Below, piece after piece: positions 10,684 to 20,826 of a stretch of 64,000 bases of DNA. A program made the position numbers and the translations under genes. The first letter of the stretch is position 1. Each line of letters opens with the position of its first letter. The stretch is from Flectonema sp. DT1601 (taxonomy: Eukaryota > Euglenozoa > Diplonemea > Diplonemida > Diplonemidae), in NCBI GenBank assembly GCA_964019425.1, contig OZ025781.1:248001-312000 (forward strand), given 5' to 3'. A model generated the notes under the pieces. The model was not told the origin of the DNA and ran no database searches. It was given only the letters and a program-made list of their open reading frames with translations.

Positions 10684-13163
10684 TAAAAAACCAACACAGC
10701 CCAGCAGGTAGCTGTCGGGATAACGGAGTTAGTTGTTCAACGCCTGGGCTCCCTGTTGAGGGAAGATTCCAGCAATGTTTTATTTTATTTTTTCAAATAT
10801 TATTGACATCAGGGACAACATTAATTCTTCTTGCCTTGTCAGTTTCAGAGAAGACGACGACAAGACACCCAACAGAATTATCATAATACGAAATGTCCCA
10901 AATGAATAAATATGAACTAATGAAATAAAAAAAAGACATAACGACCTCCTATGCGGAGAAGATCACAAATTATAACCTTCTTCAGATATTTGAAGAAGAA
11001 AAAGGACCTTTATTTCCTCATTTTTTCTTCTTTTTTATTTTTCATTTTTCCTAAGCTACTTAATACGACGAGCAGTTGTAGAAGCTTTGTTTTCTTCGAA
11101 TCTTTTTTCTTTATTCTTGATTCAAATACTCGTCGTTGTGCGATGGGCAATGAGCTGAACGTGTTCAATCCCAGGCGATGGTTCAAAAGGTATTCACGGC
11201 AATTCAGTACTGGTTCCCTGCTTGTGATGTCATTCTCAGACATCTATTTCTTTTCTGTTGACAGTTCCCTTAAGAGAGGAGCAAAAGAAAGAAAGCAAAA
11301 AAGGTTTCAGAAAAACACGAAAATGAAAACAACAACTGTTGTACGGTTCCCAAAGTTGCCGATAGCAGCAGCTTTTCATGTCTTTTTTCCCCTCCTCTGC
11401 CCTCAATTCTTTTTGATGGTGTTCCACCAACTGCTGACTACTACGCTGGCAAGTACCGAACTAATAAAATTATAGCAATAAAGGACAGACAGAGAGTAAC
11501 CTCCAATCTAACCGTTGTTCTATACGCAAGTTAATGGTCTAGAATAGTAGAGAAACCAAATGAGAGTTTTAAGGAATGAATTCGTGGAAGAGATGTCACC
11601 AAGGATGTGGAAACGTTTGTCGAGTTACGTTTCCCTCCTAAATGCTCTGTTAAGAGTCTCCGCAGCTGGAAGTTTTCTCTTGTTTTTTTTCTACCAAAAA
11701 AAGAGGGTCGAAGCGATTCCAAAAAAAAAAAAAAAAGAGAGAAAGAGAAAGATTTTCTCGTTTTTTAAGAATGCCCATAGTTTAATGAGTGACTATGCCA
11801 CACGGCTTGCTGGTAGAAGCTTTCAGCCGGTGACTTAACCAGGGGATCAAAAACTATGTACATAAAACAGCTCGTTAATTGCACCACAGCAGTGTTAAAA
11901 AATATTTTCAGAAGAAACATAAAAAATAAAGAAATTATTTGCAAACACAATATTGTTAAGAAAGAAAGCATTCGAAGTACTCTCTAGGCAGTCGACACTT
12001 ATTTTTTATTTCATTTTTTTTTTTTATATTTTTTTTTTTTTTTCGGATACAAATTGCATCGAATATATAAAATAAGCCAGCTTAGCGATGTTATTTGATT
12101 ATAGTGTATTCCCCCTTTCGGGGGACTCGGATAAATAAATCACGGTTCCATACAAAATCGAACGCTTCAAATAAACTACCAGAGAAATAAATGCTGCGCA
12201 GGAGGAGGGTTTTTTTTTTTTTTTTTTTTTCCATCATATAAGAATTGGAATTGTTTCGACAAAATAGGTAAAGTTCACAATTATATTTTTAAAAAAAAAG
12301 GGAAAAAAAAAAACTTCCACAAAATCCGAAAAAAAAAAACAATAGTTTCCAACTTTTGTATAAACGTTGAGGGGGAAACTATTGCGTTCGATCAGAGAAG
12401 CTTTCCCTATTTTTAATTAATAATTAGCCGGAGCACGTGGAACCCGGGACAGTGGTATTGAACGAACAAGTCCTGATAGGTGATATGGTAGATCAATTTA
12501 AAAAAAAAAATATCCTCCGATAGTTGTAATCAGTAACACAGAATTATTATTATTATTATTTTATTTTTTCCCCCCCCACCTTCGGAAAAAAAAACACTTC
12601 GAAGAACCTTCTTAGCAAAGGCTAGCAAATTTAGAAAAAAAGAAATCGAACAACTTTTACATTTTTTCCTTTTTTTTTTTTTGTCATTTCATGTTTGCGC
12701 AACCGACACAAAATCATAATAAATGAATAAGTTAAGTCACGCTGCCCGCGATTCTATCTATACCAAAACAAATATATGTAGATATCAATCACGGCACAAA
12801 AACGCAGAACACTACATACACTTTAAAAGCGCACAAAAGCTTTTGGTACGTGTCTATACAAATATAAAAAGAGGAGGAAAGTCGGAATAGAACGGGGAGA
12901 AGGAGGGGGTGAACCATTGACAATGTAAAACCATATTCGGGGAGGAGGGGGGCGGGAAGTAAGATATAAACTAATTACCAGATTACTTGACGAAGGTTAA
13001 TAATGTACCAACCCCTACTATGAATTTTCTTTTAATTTTTTAAATATACAAAAAGGCGCAACATAAGTGAATCTGGAGGGAGGGAGGTGTGGCTTATTAT
13101 ATTTTTTTTAATTTTTTTTTTCCCGTTTTCCTGCTGCGGTACTAACGCAACATGCCCATCCAG

Positions 13164-13199
<36 letters not shown>

Positions 13200-14167
13200 T
13201 CCACTAGAAATAAAATTATTTCCGGACAGATGATGAGGTGATGTATTGTTTTTGAAGCATTAAAAAAATAAAAAATTGAAATTCAACTGACTTTCCTGCA
13301 CCACAAAAGGTTGCCTAACAAGTCAAAACCTACCATACGAGCGAAGACACGCAAGAAACGCTGATACCTGTTCGAAGATATCAGGGGAGGGGTGACTCTG
13401 ATGGCAACATTGATGGGAAATAAAAGTCGAATCACTAACTCAAAGCACGCATATGAATTGAACGAAACATGCAGATCGAAAACCCGCAGATTTGGATTAT
13501 CTTTTAAACTATTTTGTCATCCCAGTACTTTTCACATAATCAAGTTTTGGTCTTATTTCGTCAAGTCGTGATTACGTGAAATGCGGGGAAATCTGAATTT
13601 TTTTTTTTTATTTTTTTTTTCATTTTCCACATCACAACCGATAATTACCATAATTTAAGAAGCAAAAAGTAGAAGTCAAAAACATCATGTCATTGTAGCA
13701 GTTTATTTTTTAGTTTTTTTTTTTTTTTTTTTCACCCTTCAAAAGAAGAGACTACTTTAAATAAAAAAAAACTCTAAAAGTCATCATCGATAAAGACTCT
13801 TTTAGAATAAATTACTCTTCTTTTCTTTTTCTTCTTTCTGATAACTGGGACGGCATTACAGAACTGATTATTATTTCTGAGAACAAAGGAACGAACGACT
13901 AAAATACACACAAATCCATGACAAGTGTATATTATTAATAACTCATAAATGCAGTACAACATAACTTTTGTGATTATCTTAAAAAAAAATTTGCTCTTTT
14001 TTTTTATTTTTTTTATTTTTTTTAAACAAAACTCAATCTCAACTAACAATAAAAAGATATATCAAAAGCATGTGAGCACAATACATACAAACTATTGTAT
14101 TATACGAGCTTCACAGTGTTCCCAGAACATGAAAAAAACGGGGGAAATTTGATACGATACGAAAAGA
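10684..14167. repeat. C/D spacer, 3.5 kb of repeat modules and homopolymer runs
   Basis: 10684-10765 is a shortened leader of copy C. 10776-11030 and 11427-11650 repeat flank modules also found upstream of A and D. 12000-13300 is largely poly(A)/poly(T) runs, including about 29 A at 13167-13195. 13300-13432 is a module repeated near 17920-18008, 21300-21440 and 25966-26136. 13840-13975 is a diverged version of the 3' flank shared by F and G, but without the 12-bp minisatellite. Open frames here (for example 10951-11475 on plus) are low-complexity, and I do not call them genes. Confidence 0.75.
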
Positions 14168-16708
14168 TTAAACACCGTTACCACCCACAGGAGGACGTGT
14201 ACCAAGTTCTTCTTCTTTTTGTTCGACCGTTACTGGCTTCTTTTTACAACACATACAAATTACAATAATACCAATTATTACGAATACGGTCGGAATGATA
14301 GAAATCAGAAGTGCATTGCGAAGCTTCACATCGCTGTCATCACTGCTGGAGGTACCGTTCACAGGGATCGCAGTAGGTGCAACTGGAGCAACAGTTGAGA
14401 GCACAACAGCACCAGGTACCCTGTAAGTTCCAGCCTCAAATTCCGCCCAATTGGTTGAAGTAGTCGAACTGAGTGCAGCAGTTTGCTGAAACATCTGCAA
14501 CTCTGTTGCAGCTGAGTATGGAGGCCAGAAAGGCAACACATGATCAGCATAAACAGGAAGAAATTCATCCGAAATAGAAGTGCTCGTATCAGAGTAAAAA
14601 GCAGCTAAACTGAATGTCAGCGCGGCGTTAGTTCTCGTGATTGGAGTCAGTGGGTTGTTTACGTTGTTCATAGCGGCGGTGGCCACCCAAGTTTTCCACT
14701 CGAAAAATGGTCCATTTGTAGCAGAACTTACTCTGTGCCTTTCTCCAGAAACACCACCAGCAGTGACAACTGTTGCGGCGCTGGATTTTCTAAGGAGCTT
14801 CACAGTTTGTGAACACGCACTTCCACATGCTCCGAGTGATAAAACTTTGATGGTTGCGAATCCCTTCGTAGGTTTGGTGATTTGCTCATTCGCTGCAAAG
14901 GTACACTGAGAGAACGTAGCAGAGTCTTTCAATGCAAATAGTGACTCGTAAAGAGAAACAATCTTAGGAACCGCAAACACTTCAGGTGATCCAGCAGCCC
15001 TGCTCTTCTTCGGAGCGTTGTTAAACAGATCATTTAATTTAGTTTGTGCCTGCTGCGGGTTTGTACTGGCCAAAGGTTCGTTGTATAAGTTTTCTCCACT
15101 TGAAGCAAGCAAAGCGTTGTAGTTTTCATTACCAACCGCAACAGATTGTATTAAACGGCTGTATCCCTTAGTGAAGTCAGTGAGGTGGAATTCCAAAGCA
15201 CCCTTAGTAGTAGCAGCACTTGCAGGTGAAATCCAGAATTCATTTTTCGTTTTGGAGGTTGCTCTGAGTCCTGTTGGGTAATGGAGTTTCGGGGTCAAGT
15301 ACTCAACCGTCGTAGCGGACAAGATAAGAAATCCTCCACCGTTACCACGGACGTCCAGGATCAATTCTGTGATTCTCGGGGAAAACGCAATCGCATAATC
15401 ATTGCAAGCCTCAATAACTTTTAAAAACCCGAAGAGGACTTTGATTTCATCACAACCCTGTAAGTTGGCAGTGCTAGGGGAAAACGTTCCGATGTACAAG
15501 TACATTACTGGCTTTGCGTTGGTTTCGAATGAGCTGCACACAATATTCGGTTCATTGGTATTTTGTGGATATTGAGCAACTACCCTTCCCTGATTCCAGA
15601 GATCTGAAGGAGCAAGCTGCTGAACTGATCTTTTGGACACGTGTTCCTGTTCCTTCTTTGCAGATGCAGCCTTGTCAGCCTTGTCAGCGTTGTGAAGATC
15701 TCTCGCAATGTCTGAAAGTGGATTAGGAGGAAGGTTAGGTCCGGAGTTCACTTCAGGACTTTTATGAATACCTGCCCTCTGATCAGCGATAGGAGGAATT
15801 GGTTTGTATGCCTCTCTGTTCTGCCTGATGTGAGTAATGTCGTTAGGGGTCACTGGTGCTTCCTGTACCTGAGCACCTCTCGCAGTCGCTGCTGGACGGT
15901 TACCAGCAACTATGACAGCGGTTGTTAACTGTGGTTCTGATCTTCCAGAGTAGATTGGAAGGGTGTGAGACGTACCAGCAACAGTTATTTGCATTGTGGT
16001 GGCCTGGTATCCAGATATGGTCGAAGATATACCTGCAGCGTCGGAGTTCTTTAGATATTCATTAAGGTCTGCACCACTAGACTTCGAAGAACCATTGTCA
16101 TCAAGCAACTTTGATAAAGAGGCCACTGCTGGCTGTCCGTTGATTGCAGTTACGACGTTGCCAACCTGAACACTGCTCCACGTCTGTCCCTGAGAATAGG
16201 CACTGAAAAGGACATGGCGTTCCCTGATGAAAATAACTTGCTGTCCATTATCCATTCTTGATCCGAATACAAAAGGAATATGTAAAGTAGAATGGTATCC
16301 CGATGGCATACTGTAAGAAGTATGCCCATCGTGTAACTTTACGAAGAGTTGAGACATTGAAGTCTGAAATTGGAAATCACTATTCCACTGTTGAGTAGAG
16401 AACTGTTGAAGAGAACCCTTCAAGTTAACCTTTCCAATCACAGATGGGTCTGTTGATAGAGCGATGTCAGTTCCTTGATAAAACTCAACCATCTCAAGCG
16501 CTGCTTTTGTCGCTTCCGTCACAGTTGCTTGATCCACCGGAACAGTGTTGTAACAGTCAAAGATTTCAGTAGCTCTGTAGTAGTAAAAATCTCCTACCAG
16601 CTGCCCCTGCAAATTACATTGCGACACCGCCAGCAGGTTTATCATTGAGAGTAACATTTTATTTGAAGAACTGTTTAATAAAATACAGTAACAGTTCACA
16701 ACATTCAC
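14168..16708 (-). CDS. S41-family membrane-anchored peptidase, copy D
   Basis: This 846-aa family member shares the core motifs DGHTSY, VGNVVTAINGQPAV, LDVRGNGGG, GACGSACS and SDEFLPVYADHV. Its N-terminus reads MNVVNCYCILLNSSSNK before the common MLLSMINLLAVSQC, and this exchange is shared only with copy G. Immediately upstream the DNA returns to the leader sequence of the other copies, so the 5' end is a chimera. The membrane-proximal sequence is MCCKKKP rather than MCCCRKS, and the tail ends RPPVGGNGV. D carries several residues grouping with E, F and G in the protease half (NNAPKKSR, QITKPTKG). The start chosen is the first Met of the frame; the inner Met of MLLSMI is also possible. Confidence 0.95.
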   Translation of the reverse strand: MNVVNCYCILLNSSSNKMLLSMINLLAVSQCNLQGQLVGDFYYYRATEIFDCYNTVPVDQATVTEATKAALEMVEFYQGTDIALSTDPSVIGKVNLKGSLQQFSTQQWNSDFQFQTSMSQLFVKLHDGHTSYSMPSGYHSTLHIPFVFGSRMDNGQQVIFIRERHVLFSAYSQGQTWSSVQVGNVVTAINGQPAVASLSKLLDDNGSSKSSGADLNEYLKNSDAAGISSTISGYQATTMQITVAGTSHTLPIYSGRSEPQLTTAVIVAGNRPAATARGAQVQEAPVTPNDITHIRQNREAYKPIPPIADQRAGIHKSPEVNSGPNLPPNPLSDIARDLHNADKADKAASAKKEQEHVSKRSVQQLAPSDLWNQGRVVAQYPQNTNEPNIVCSSFETNAKPVMYLYIGTFSPSTANLQGCDEIKVLFGFLKVIEACNDYAIAFSPRITELILDVRGNGGGFLILSATTVEYLTPKLHYPTGLRATSKTKNEFWISPASAATTKGALEFHLTDFTKGYSRLIQSVAVGNENYNALLASSGENLYNEPLASTNPQQAQTKLNDLFNNAPKKSRAAGSPEVFAVPKIVSLYESLFALKDSATFSQCTFAANEQITKPTKGFATIKVLSLGACGSACSQTVKLLRKSSAATVVTAGGVSGERHRVSSATNGPFFEWKTWVATAAMNNVNNPLTPITRTNAALTFSLAAFYSDTSTSISDEFLPVYADHVLPFWPPYSAATELQMFQQTAALSSTTSTNWAEFEAGTYRVPGAVVLSTVAPVAPTAIPVNGTSSSDDSDVKLRNALLISIIPTVFVIIGIIVICMCCKKKPVTVEQKEEELGTRPPVGGNGV

Positions 16709-18132
16709 AGATGTGTATTAATTACTTCAGACATCCATCCAAATCGTACGAATATCTGTGTTGATGTCCTGGAAAAGAAAAGTATCAATCAATTTAGTGA
16801 CTAACATTAAAAAACCAACACAGCCCAGCAGGTAGCTGTCGGGATAACAGAGTTAGTTGTTCAACGCCTGGGCTCCCTGTTGAGGGAAGTCATCCGGCAA
16901 TCGAGTTGTTTACTTGCATCCCATTGTTATCGAAACAAACGAAATTGACCTTTACGGTGTGAAATCGCTGAGTTAGTAGTTAGTAAGTAAGTAACCGAAT
17001 CCAGAACTGATGACTGAGGTCTGAGTAACCACACACCAGTAGAGGACTCTATCACAGAGATCGTGTTTTCATAGTTTCGGCTGGAAGGATCACTTCCCAG
17101 CTGTCTACTTTGCCCAGAAAATAACGGGTTTGACAAAAACACGAATAAGACATAAATAAAAAAGAATACGACGCAGTCAGTTTTAAGTCTTGACTGCTAC
17201 GAACTTCTCGAGTAACTTTCATAAGAAAAAACAAAAAATGAGGAGGGAAGATTACAGCAATGTTTTATTTTAATTTTTCAAATATTATTGACATCAGGGA
17301 CAACATTAGTTCTTCTTGCCTTGTCAGTTTCAGAGAAGACGACGACAAGACACCCAACAGAATTATCATAATACGAAATGTCCCAAATGAATAAATAAGA
17401 ACTAATGAAATAAAAAAGACATAACGACCTCCTCGGAAAATATCGGGGGAAAAGGAAATAATAATACTGTTCATTTTCTTCAGAGGATTCTAAAAAAGGA
17501 TTTTTTTTTTTTTTTTTTTCTCCATCAGAAAACAATAATTGTACACAAAGCTGCTAATGTGCTTCACTAACTACCGACTACTATGCTGGCAAATGCCAAG
17601 CTAATAAAATTATAGCAATGAAGGAAAGACAGAGAGTATGCTCCCATCTAACCGTTGCTCTATACGCAAGTTAATGGTCTAAAAAAAAAAAAAAAAAAAA
17701 AACAAGATTTTCTCGTTTTTTTTAAAAATTATATCATTCAAATGATATGCAACAAAAAGGGAAAGCTAGCAGGGTACTATGGCTGGTTAATTGTGCGACA
17801 GCTGCACTGAACAGTTGAAGCACAGTACTGCAGCCCGTCAGATAACATAGATGAATGAAAATATTAATTTTGTCGAATTAAAAAAATAAAAAAGGAAGAC
17901 GCACAATATCCATACAACAGTTGCCTAACAAGTCAAAACCTACCATACGAGTGAAGACACGCAAGAAACGCTGATACCTGTTCGAAGATATCAGGGGAGG
18001 GGTGACTTGCTTAGTTTTCCATTTTAAGAATCAAAAAAGAACAGAAAAAGCAGATGACATTACAGCAACTTATAATATATTACATACGCTTTAAATCCTC
18101 CCTCCCGAGGGAAACATGAAGGTAATTTTTTA
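16709..18132. repeat. D/E spacer: leader, SINE-like repeat, flank modules
   Basis: 16752-16960 returns to the conserved 5' exon/intron-like leader seen upstream of other copies. 16975-17140 is a SINE-like repeat (separate entry). 17258-17430 and 17570-17682 are the flank modules also found upstream of A and C. 17920-18008 is the module with the GATATCAGGGGAGGGG core. No gene is seen. Confidence 0.7.
16975..17140 (-). repeat. SINE-like repeat, copy 1
   Basis: This segment is alignable over about 150 bp with 29331-29490. Both copies share an imperfect-to-perfect hairpin (in copy 2 a 9-bp stem GCTGGAAGT/ACTTCCAGC) and a block containing CATCAGTTCTG. On the minus strand both then run into a short-repeat tail of ACTT/ACTAA type. 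A body of about 150 bp with a simple-repeat 3' tail is typical of a SINE, but I cannot see a clear tRNA-type A or B box, so the class is inferred. Confidence 0.5.
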
Positions 18133-20826
18133 CTATACTCTTCCCTGATGCGGTGTTGACGCAGTGTCCCTGTCAGAAAAGAAAGTAGCGCGGGGACGTT
18201 CCCCAAGTTCTTCGTCTTTTTGCTCCCGAGATGCTGCTTTCTTAAAAAACAACATGTAAATAATTACTATAACAACCACTACTAACACGGTAGAATTGAT
18301 CAAAATCAGAATTGTATTGCGTTTCACATCACTGTCATCTGCTGGTGCAGTAGTTGGAGCGTTACTTGTCACCGGAACTGCAGGAACATTACTCGTCGCT
18401 GGGGCCCTAGTGGCTGCTTTAGGTGAAACCACAATAGTACCTGGCACCTTGTAAGTTCCAGCCTCAAATTCCACCCAATTAGTTGAAGCAGTCGAACTGA
18501 GTGCAGCAGTTTGCTGAAGCATCTGCAACTCTGTTGCAGCTGAGAATGGAGGCCAGAAAGGCAACACATGATCAGCATAAACAGGAAGAAATTCATCCGA
18601 AAGAGACGTGCTCGGATCAGTATAGAAAGCTGATAAACTGAATGTCAGCGCAGCGCTAGTTCTCGTGATTGGAGTCAGTTGTTTGCTTCCGTTGATGTTG
18701 GCGGCGGTAGCAACCCAAGATTTCCATTCGTAAAACGGTCCATTTGTAGTAGAACTTATTCTGTGCTTTACTCCAGAAACACCACCAGCAGAGACAACTG
18801 TTACGGCGCTGGATTTTCTAAGGAGCTTCACAGTTTGGGAACACGAACTGTAACACCCTCCGAGTGATAAAAGTTTGATGGTTGCGAATCCCTTCGTAGG
18901 TTTGGTAATTTGCTCACTCGCTGCAAAGTTACACTGAGAGAACATTGGAACGTCCTTTAATGCAAACAGTGATTGTACGAGAGAACCAATCTTAGGAACC
19001 ACAAACACTTCAGGTGATCCAGCAGCCCTGCTCTTCTTCGGAGCGTTGTTAAAGAGATCATTTAATTTAGCTTTCGCCTGCTGCATGTTTGTACTGGCCA
19101 AAGGTTCGTTGTATAAGTTTTCTCCACTTGAAGCAAGCAAAGCGTTGTAGTTTTCACCGCCAATCACAGCAGATTGTATCAAACTGACGTATCCCTTAGT
19201 GAAGTCAGTGAGGTGGTATTCAAAAGCCCCCTTAGCAGCAGCAGCACTTGCAGGTGAGATACGGAAATCGCTACTCGTCCTCGATGCGTTCCTCAGTCCT
19301 GCAGGGTATTGGAGCTTCGGAGTGAAGTACTCAATCGCCGTAGAGTACAAGATAAGAAATCCACCACCGTTACCACGGACGTCCAGGATCAATTCTGTGA
19401 TTCTCGGGGAAAACGCAATCGCATAATCACTGCAAGCCTCAATAACTTTTATATATCTGAGTACGACATTACCAAAATCACAACCCTGTGCGTTGGTAGT
19501 GTTAGGATTAAAATCTCCTATGTGTAAGTACATAACTGGCTTTGCGTTGGTTTCGAATGAGCTGCATACAATATTCGGTTCATTGGTATTTTGTGGATAT
19601 TGAGCAACTATCTTACCCTGATTCCAGAGATCTGAAGGAGCAAGCTGCTGAACTGATCTTTTGGACACCCGTTCCTGTTCCTTCTTTGCAGATGCAGCCT
19701 TGTCAGCCTTGTCAGCGTTGTGAAGATCTCTCGCAATGTCTGAAAGTGGATTAGGAGGAAGGTTAGGTCCGGAGTTCACTTCAGGACTTTTATGAATACC
19801 TGCCCTCTGATCAGCGATAGGAGGAATTGGTTTATATGCCTCTCTGTTCTGCCTGATGTGAGTAATGTCGTTAGGGGTCACTGGTGCTTCCTGTACCTGA
19901 GCACCTCTCGCAGTCGCTGCTGGACGGTTACCAGCAACTATGACAGCGGTTGTTAACTGTTGTTCTGATCTTCCAGCGTAGATTGGAAGGGTGTGAGACG
20001 TACCAGCAACAGTTATTTGCATTGTGGTGGCCTGGTATCCAGATGCGGTTGAAGATATACCTGCGAACTGTGTGTTCCTCAGGTATTCATTAAGGTCTGC
20101 ACCATTAGACTTCGAAGAACCATTGTCACCAATCAACTTTGCTAAAGAGGCCACTGCTGGCTGTCCGTTGATTGCAGTTACGACGTTGCCAACCTGAATA
20201 CTGCTCCACGTCTGTCCCTGAGAATAGGCACTGAAAAGGACATGGCGTTCCCTGATGAAAATAACCTGCTGTCCATTATCCATTCTTGATCCGAATACAA
20301 AAGGAATAGATAACTCAGCAAAGTATCCCGATGGCAGAGTGTAAGCAGTATGCCCATCGTGTAACGCTACGAAGAGCCGAGCCATTGAAGTCTGAAATTG
20401 GAAATCACTATTCCACTGTTGAGTAGAGAACTGTTGAAGAGAACCCTTCAAGTTAACCTTTCCAATCACAGATGGGTCTGTTGATAGAGCGATGTCAGTT
20501 CCATGGTAAAACTCAACCATCTCAAGCGCTGCTTTTGTCGCTTCCGTCACAGTTGCTTGATCCACCGGAACAGTGTTGTAACAGTCAAAGATTTCAGTAG
20601 CGTTATAGAAGTAATAACCATCTATCAGCCGCCCCTGCAAATTACATTGCGACACCGCCAGCAGGTTTATCATTGAGAGTAACATTTTATTTAGAAAACT
20701 GATGATGAGAAGTTGTGGATTCATCGTATTGACTGGATGGGTAACTATTTGTGGTATCGACTTAGTACGAATATCTGTGTTGATGTCCTGGAAAAGAAAA
20801 GTATCAATCAATTTAGTGACTAACAT
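18133..20826 (-). CDS. S41-family membrane-anchored peptidase, copy E (divergent active-site loop and tail)
   Basis: At 897 aa this is the longest and most divergent copy. The scaffold is unchanged: signal sequence, DGHTAYTLPSGY, PDZ-like strand, linker, LDVRGNGGGF, and SDEFLPVYADHV. The nucleophile loop, however, reads SLGGCYSSCSQTV instead of SLGACGSACSLAV; the aligned Ser is kept. The segment before the core reads GNVVLRYIKVIEAC where B and C read EIKVLFGFLKVIEAC. The stalk is the longest, rich in Ala, Pro, Thr and Ser. The helix is followed by MLFFKKA without the Cys cluster of the others, and the cytosolic tail is longer, ending RDTASTPHQGRV. E may therefore differ in substrate and in membrane or cytosolic contacts. 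The start caveat is as for B. Confidence 0.95.
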   Translation of the reverse strand: MLVTKLIDTFLFQDINTDIRTKSIPQIVTHPVNTMNPQLLIISFLNKMLLSMINLLAVSQCNLQGRLIDGYYFYNATEIFDCYNTVPVDQATVTEATKAALEMVEFYHGTDIALSTDPSVIGKVNLKGSLQQFSTQQWNSDFQFQTSMARLFVALHDGHTAYTLPSGYFAELSIPFVFGSRMDNGQQVIFIRERHVLFSAYSQGQTWSSIQVGNVVTAINGQPAVASLAKLIGDNGSSKSNGADLNEYLRNTQFAGISSTASGYQATTMQITVAGTSHTLPIYAGRSEQQLTTAVIVAGNRPAATARGAQVQEAPVTPNDITHIRQNREAYKPIPPIADQRAGIHKSPEVNSGPNLPPNPLSDIARDLHNADKADKAASAKKEQERVSKRSVQQLAPSDLWNQGKIVAQYPQNTNEPNIVCSSFETNAKPVMYLHIGDFNPNTTNAQGCDFGNVVLRYIKVIEACSDYAIAFSPRITELILDVRGNGGGFLILYSTAIEYFTPKLQYPAGLRNASRTSSDFRISPASAAAAKGAFEYHLTDFTKGYVSLIQSAVIGGENYNALLASSGENLYNEPLASTNMQQAKAKLNDLFNNAPKKSRAAGSPEVFVVPKIGSLVQSLFALKDVPMFSQCNFAASEQITKPTKGFATIKLLSLGGCYSSCSQTVKLLRKSSAVTVVSAGGVSGVKHRISSTTNGPFYEWKSWVATAANINGSKQLTPITRTSAALTFSLSAFYTDPSTSLSDEFLPVYADHVLPFWPPFSAATELQMLQQTAALSSTASTNWVEFEAGTYKVPGTIVVSPKAATRAPATSNVPAVPVTSNAPTTAPADDSDVKRNTILILINSTVLVVVVIVIIYMLFFKKAASREQKDEELGERPRATFFSDRDTASTPHQGRV

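Noticed and set aside
10951-11475. 174-codon plus-strand frame (MRRRSQIITFF...)
   Set aside because: It is low-complexity, sits in a repeat module that is not open in the related copies at 2650 and 17400, and opposes the strand of all genes.
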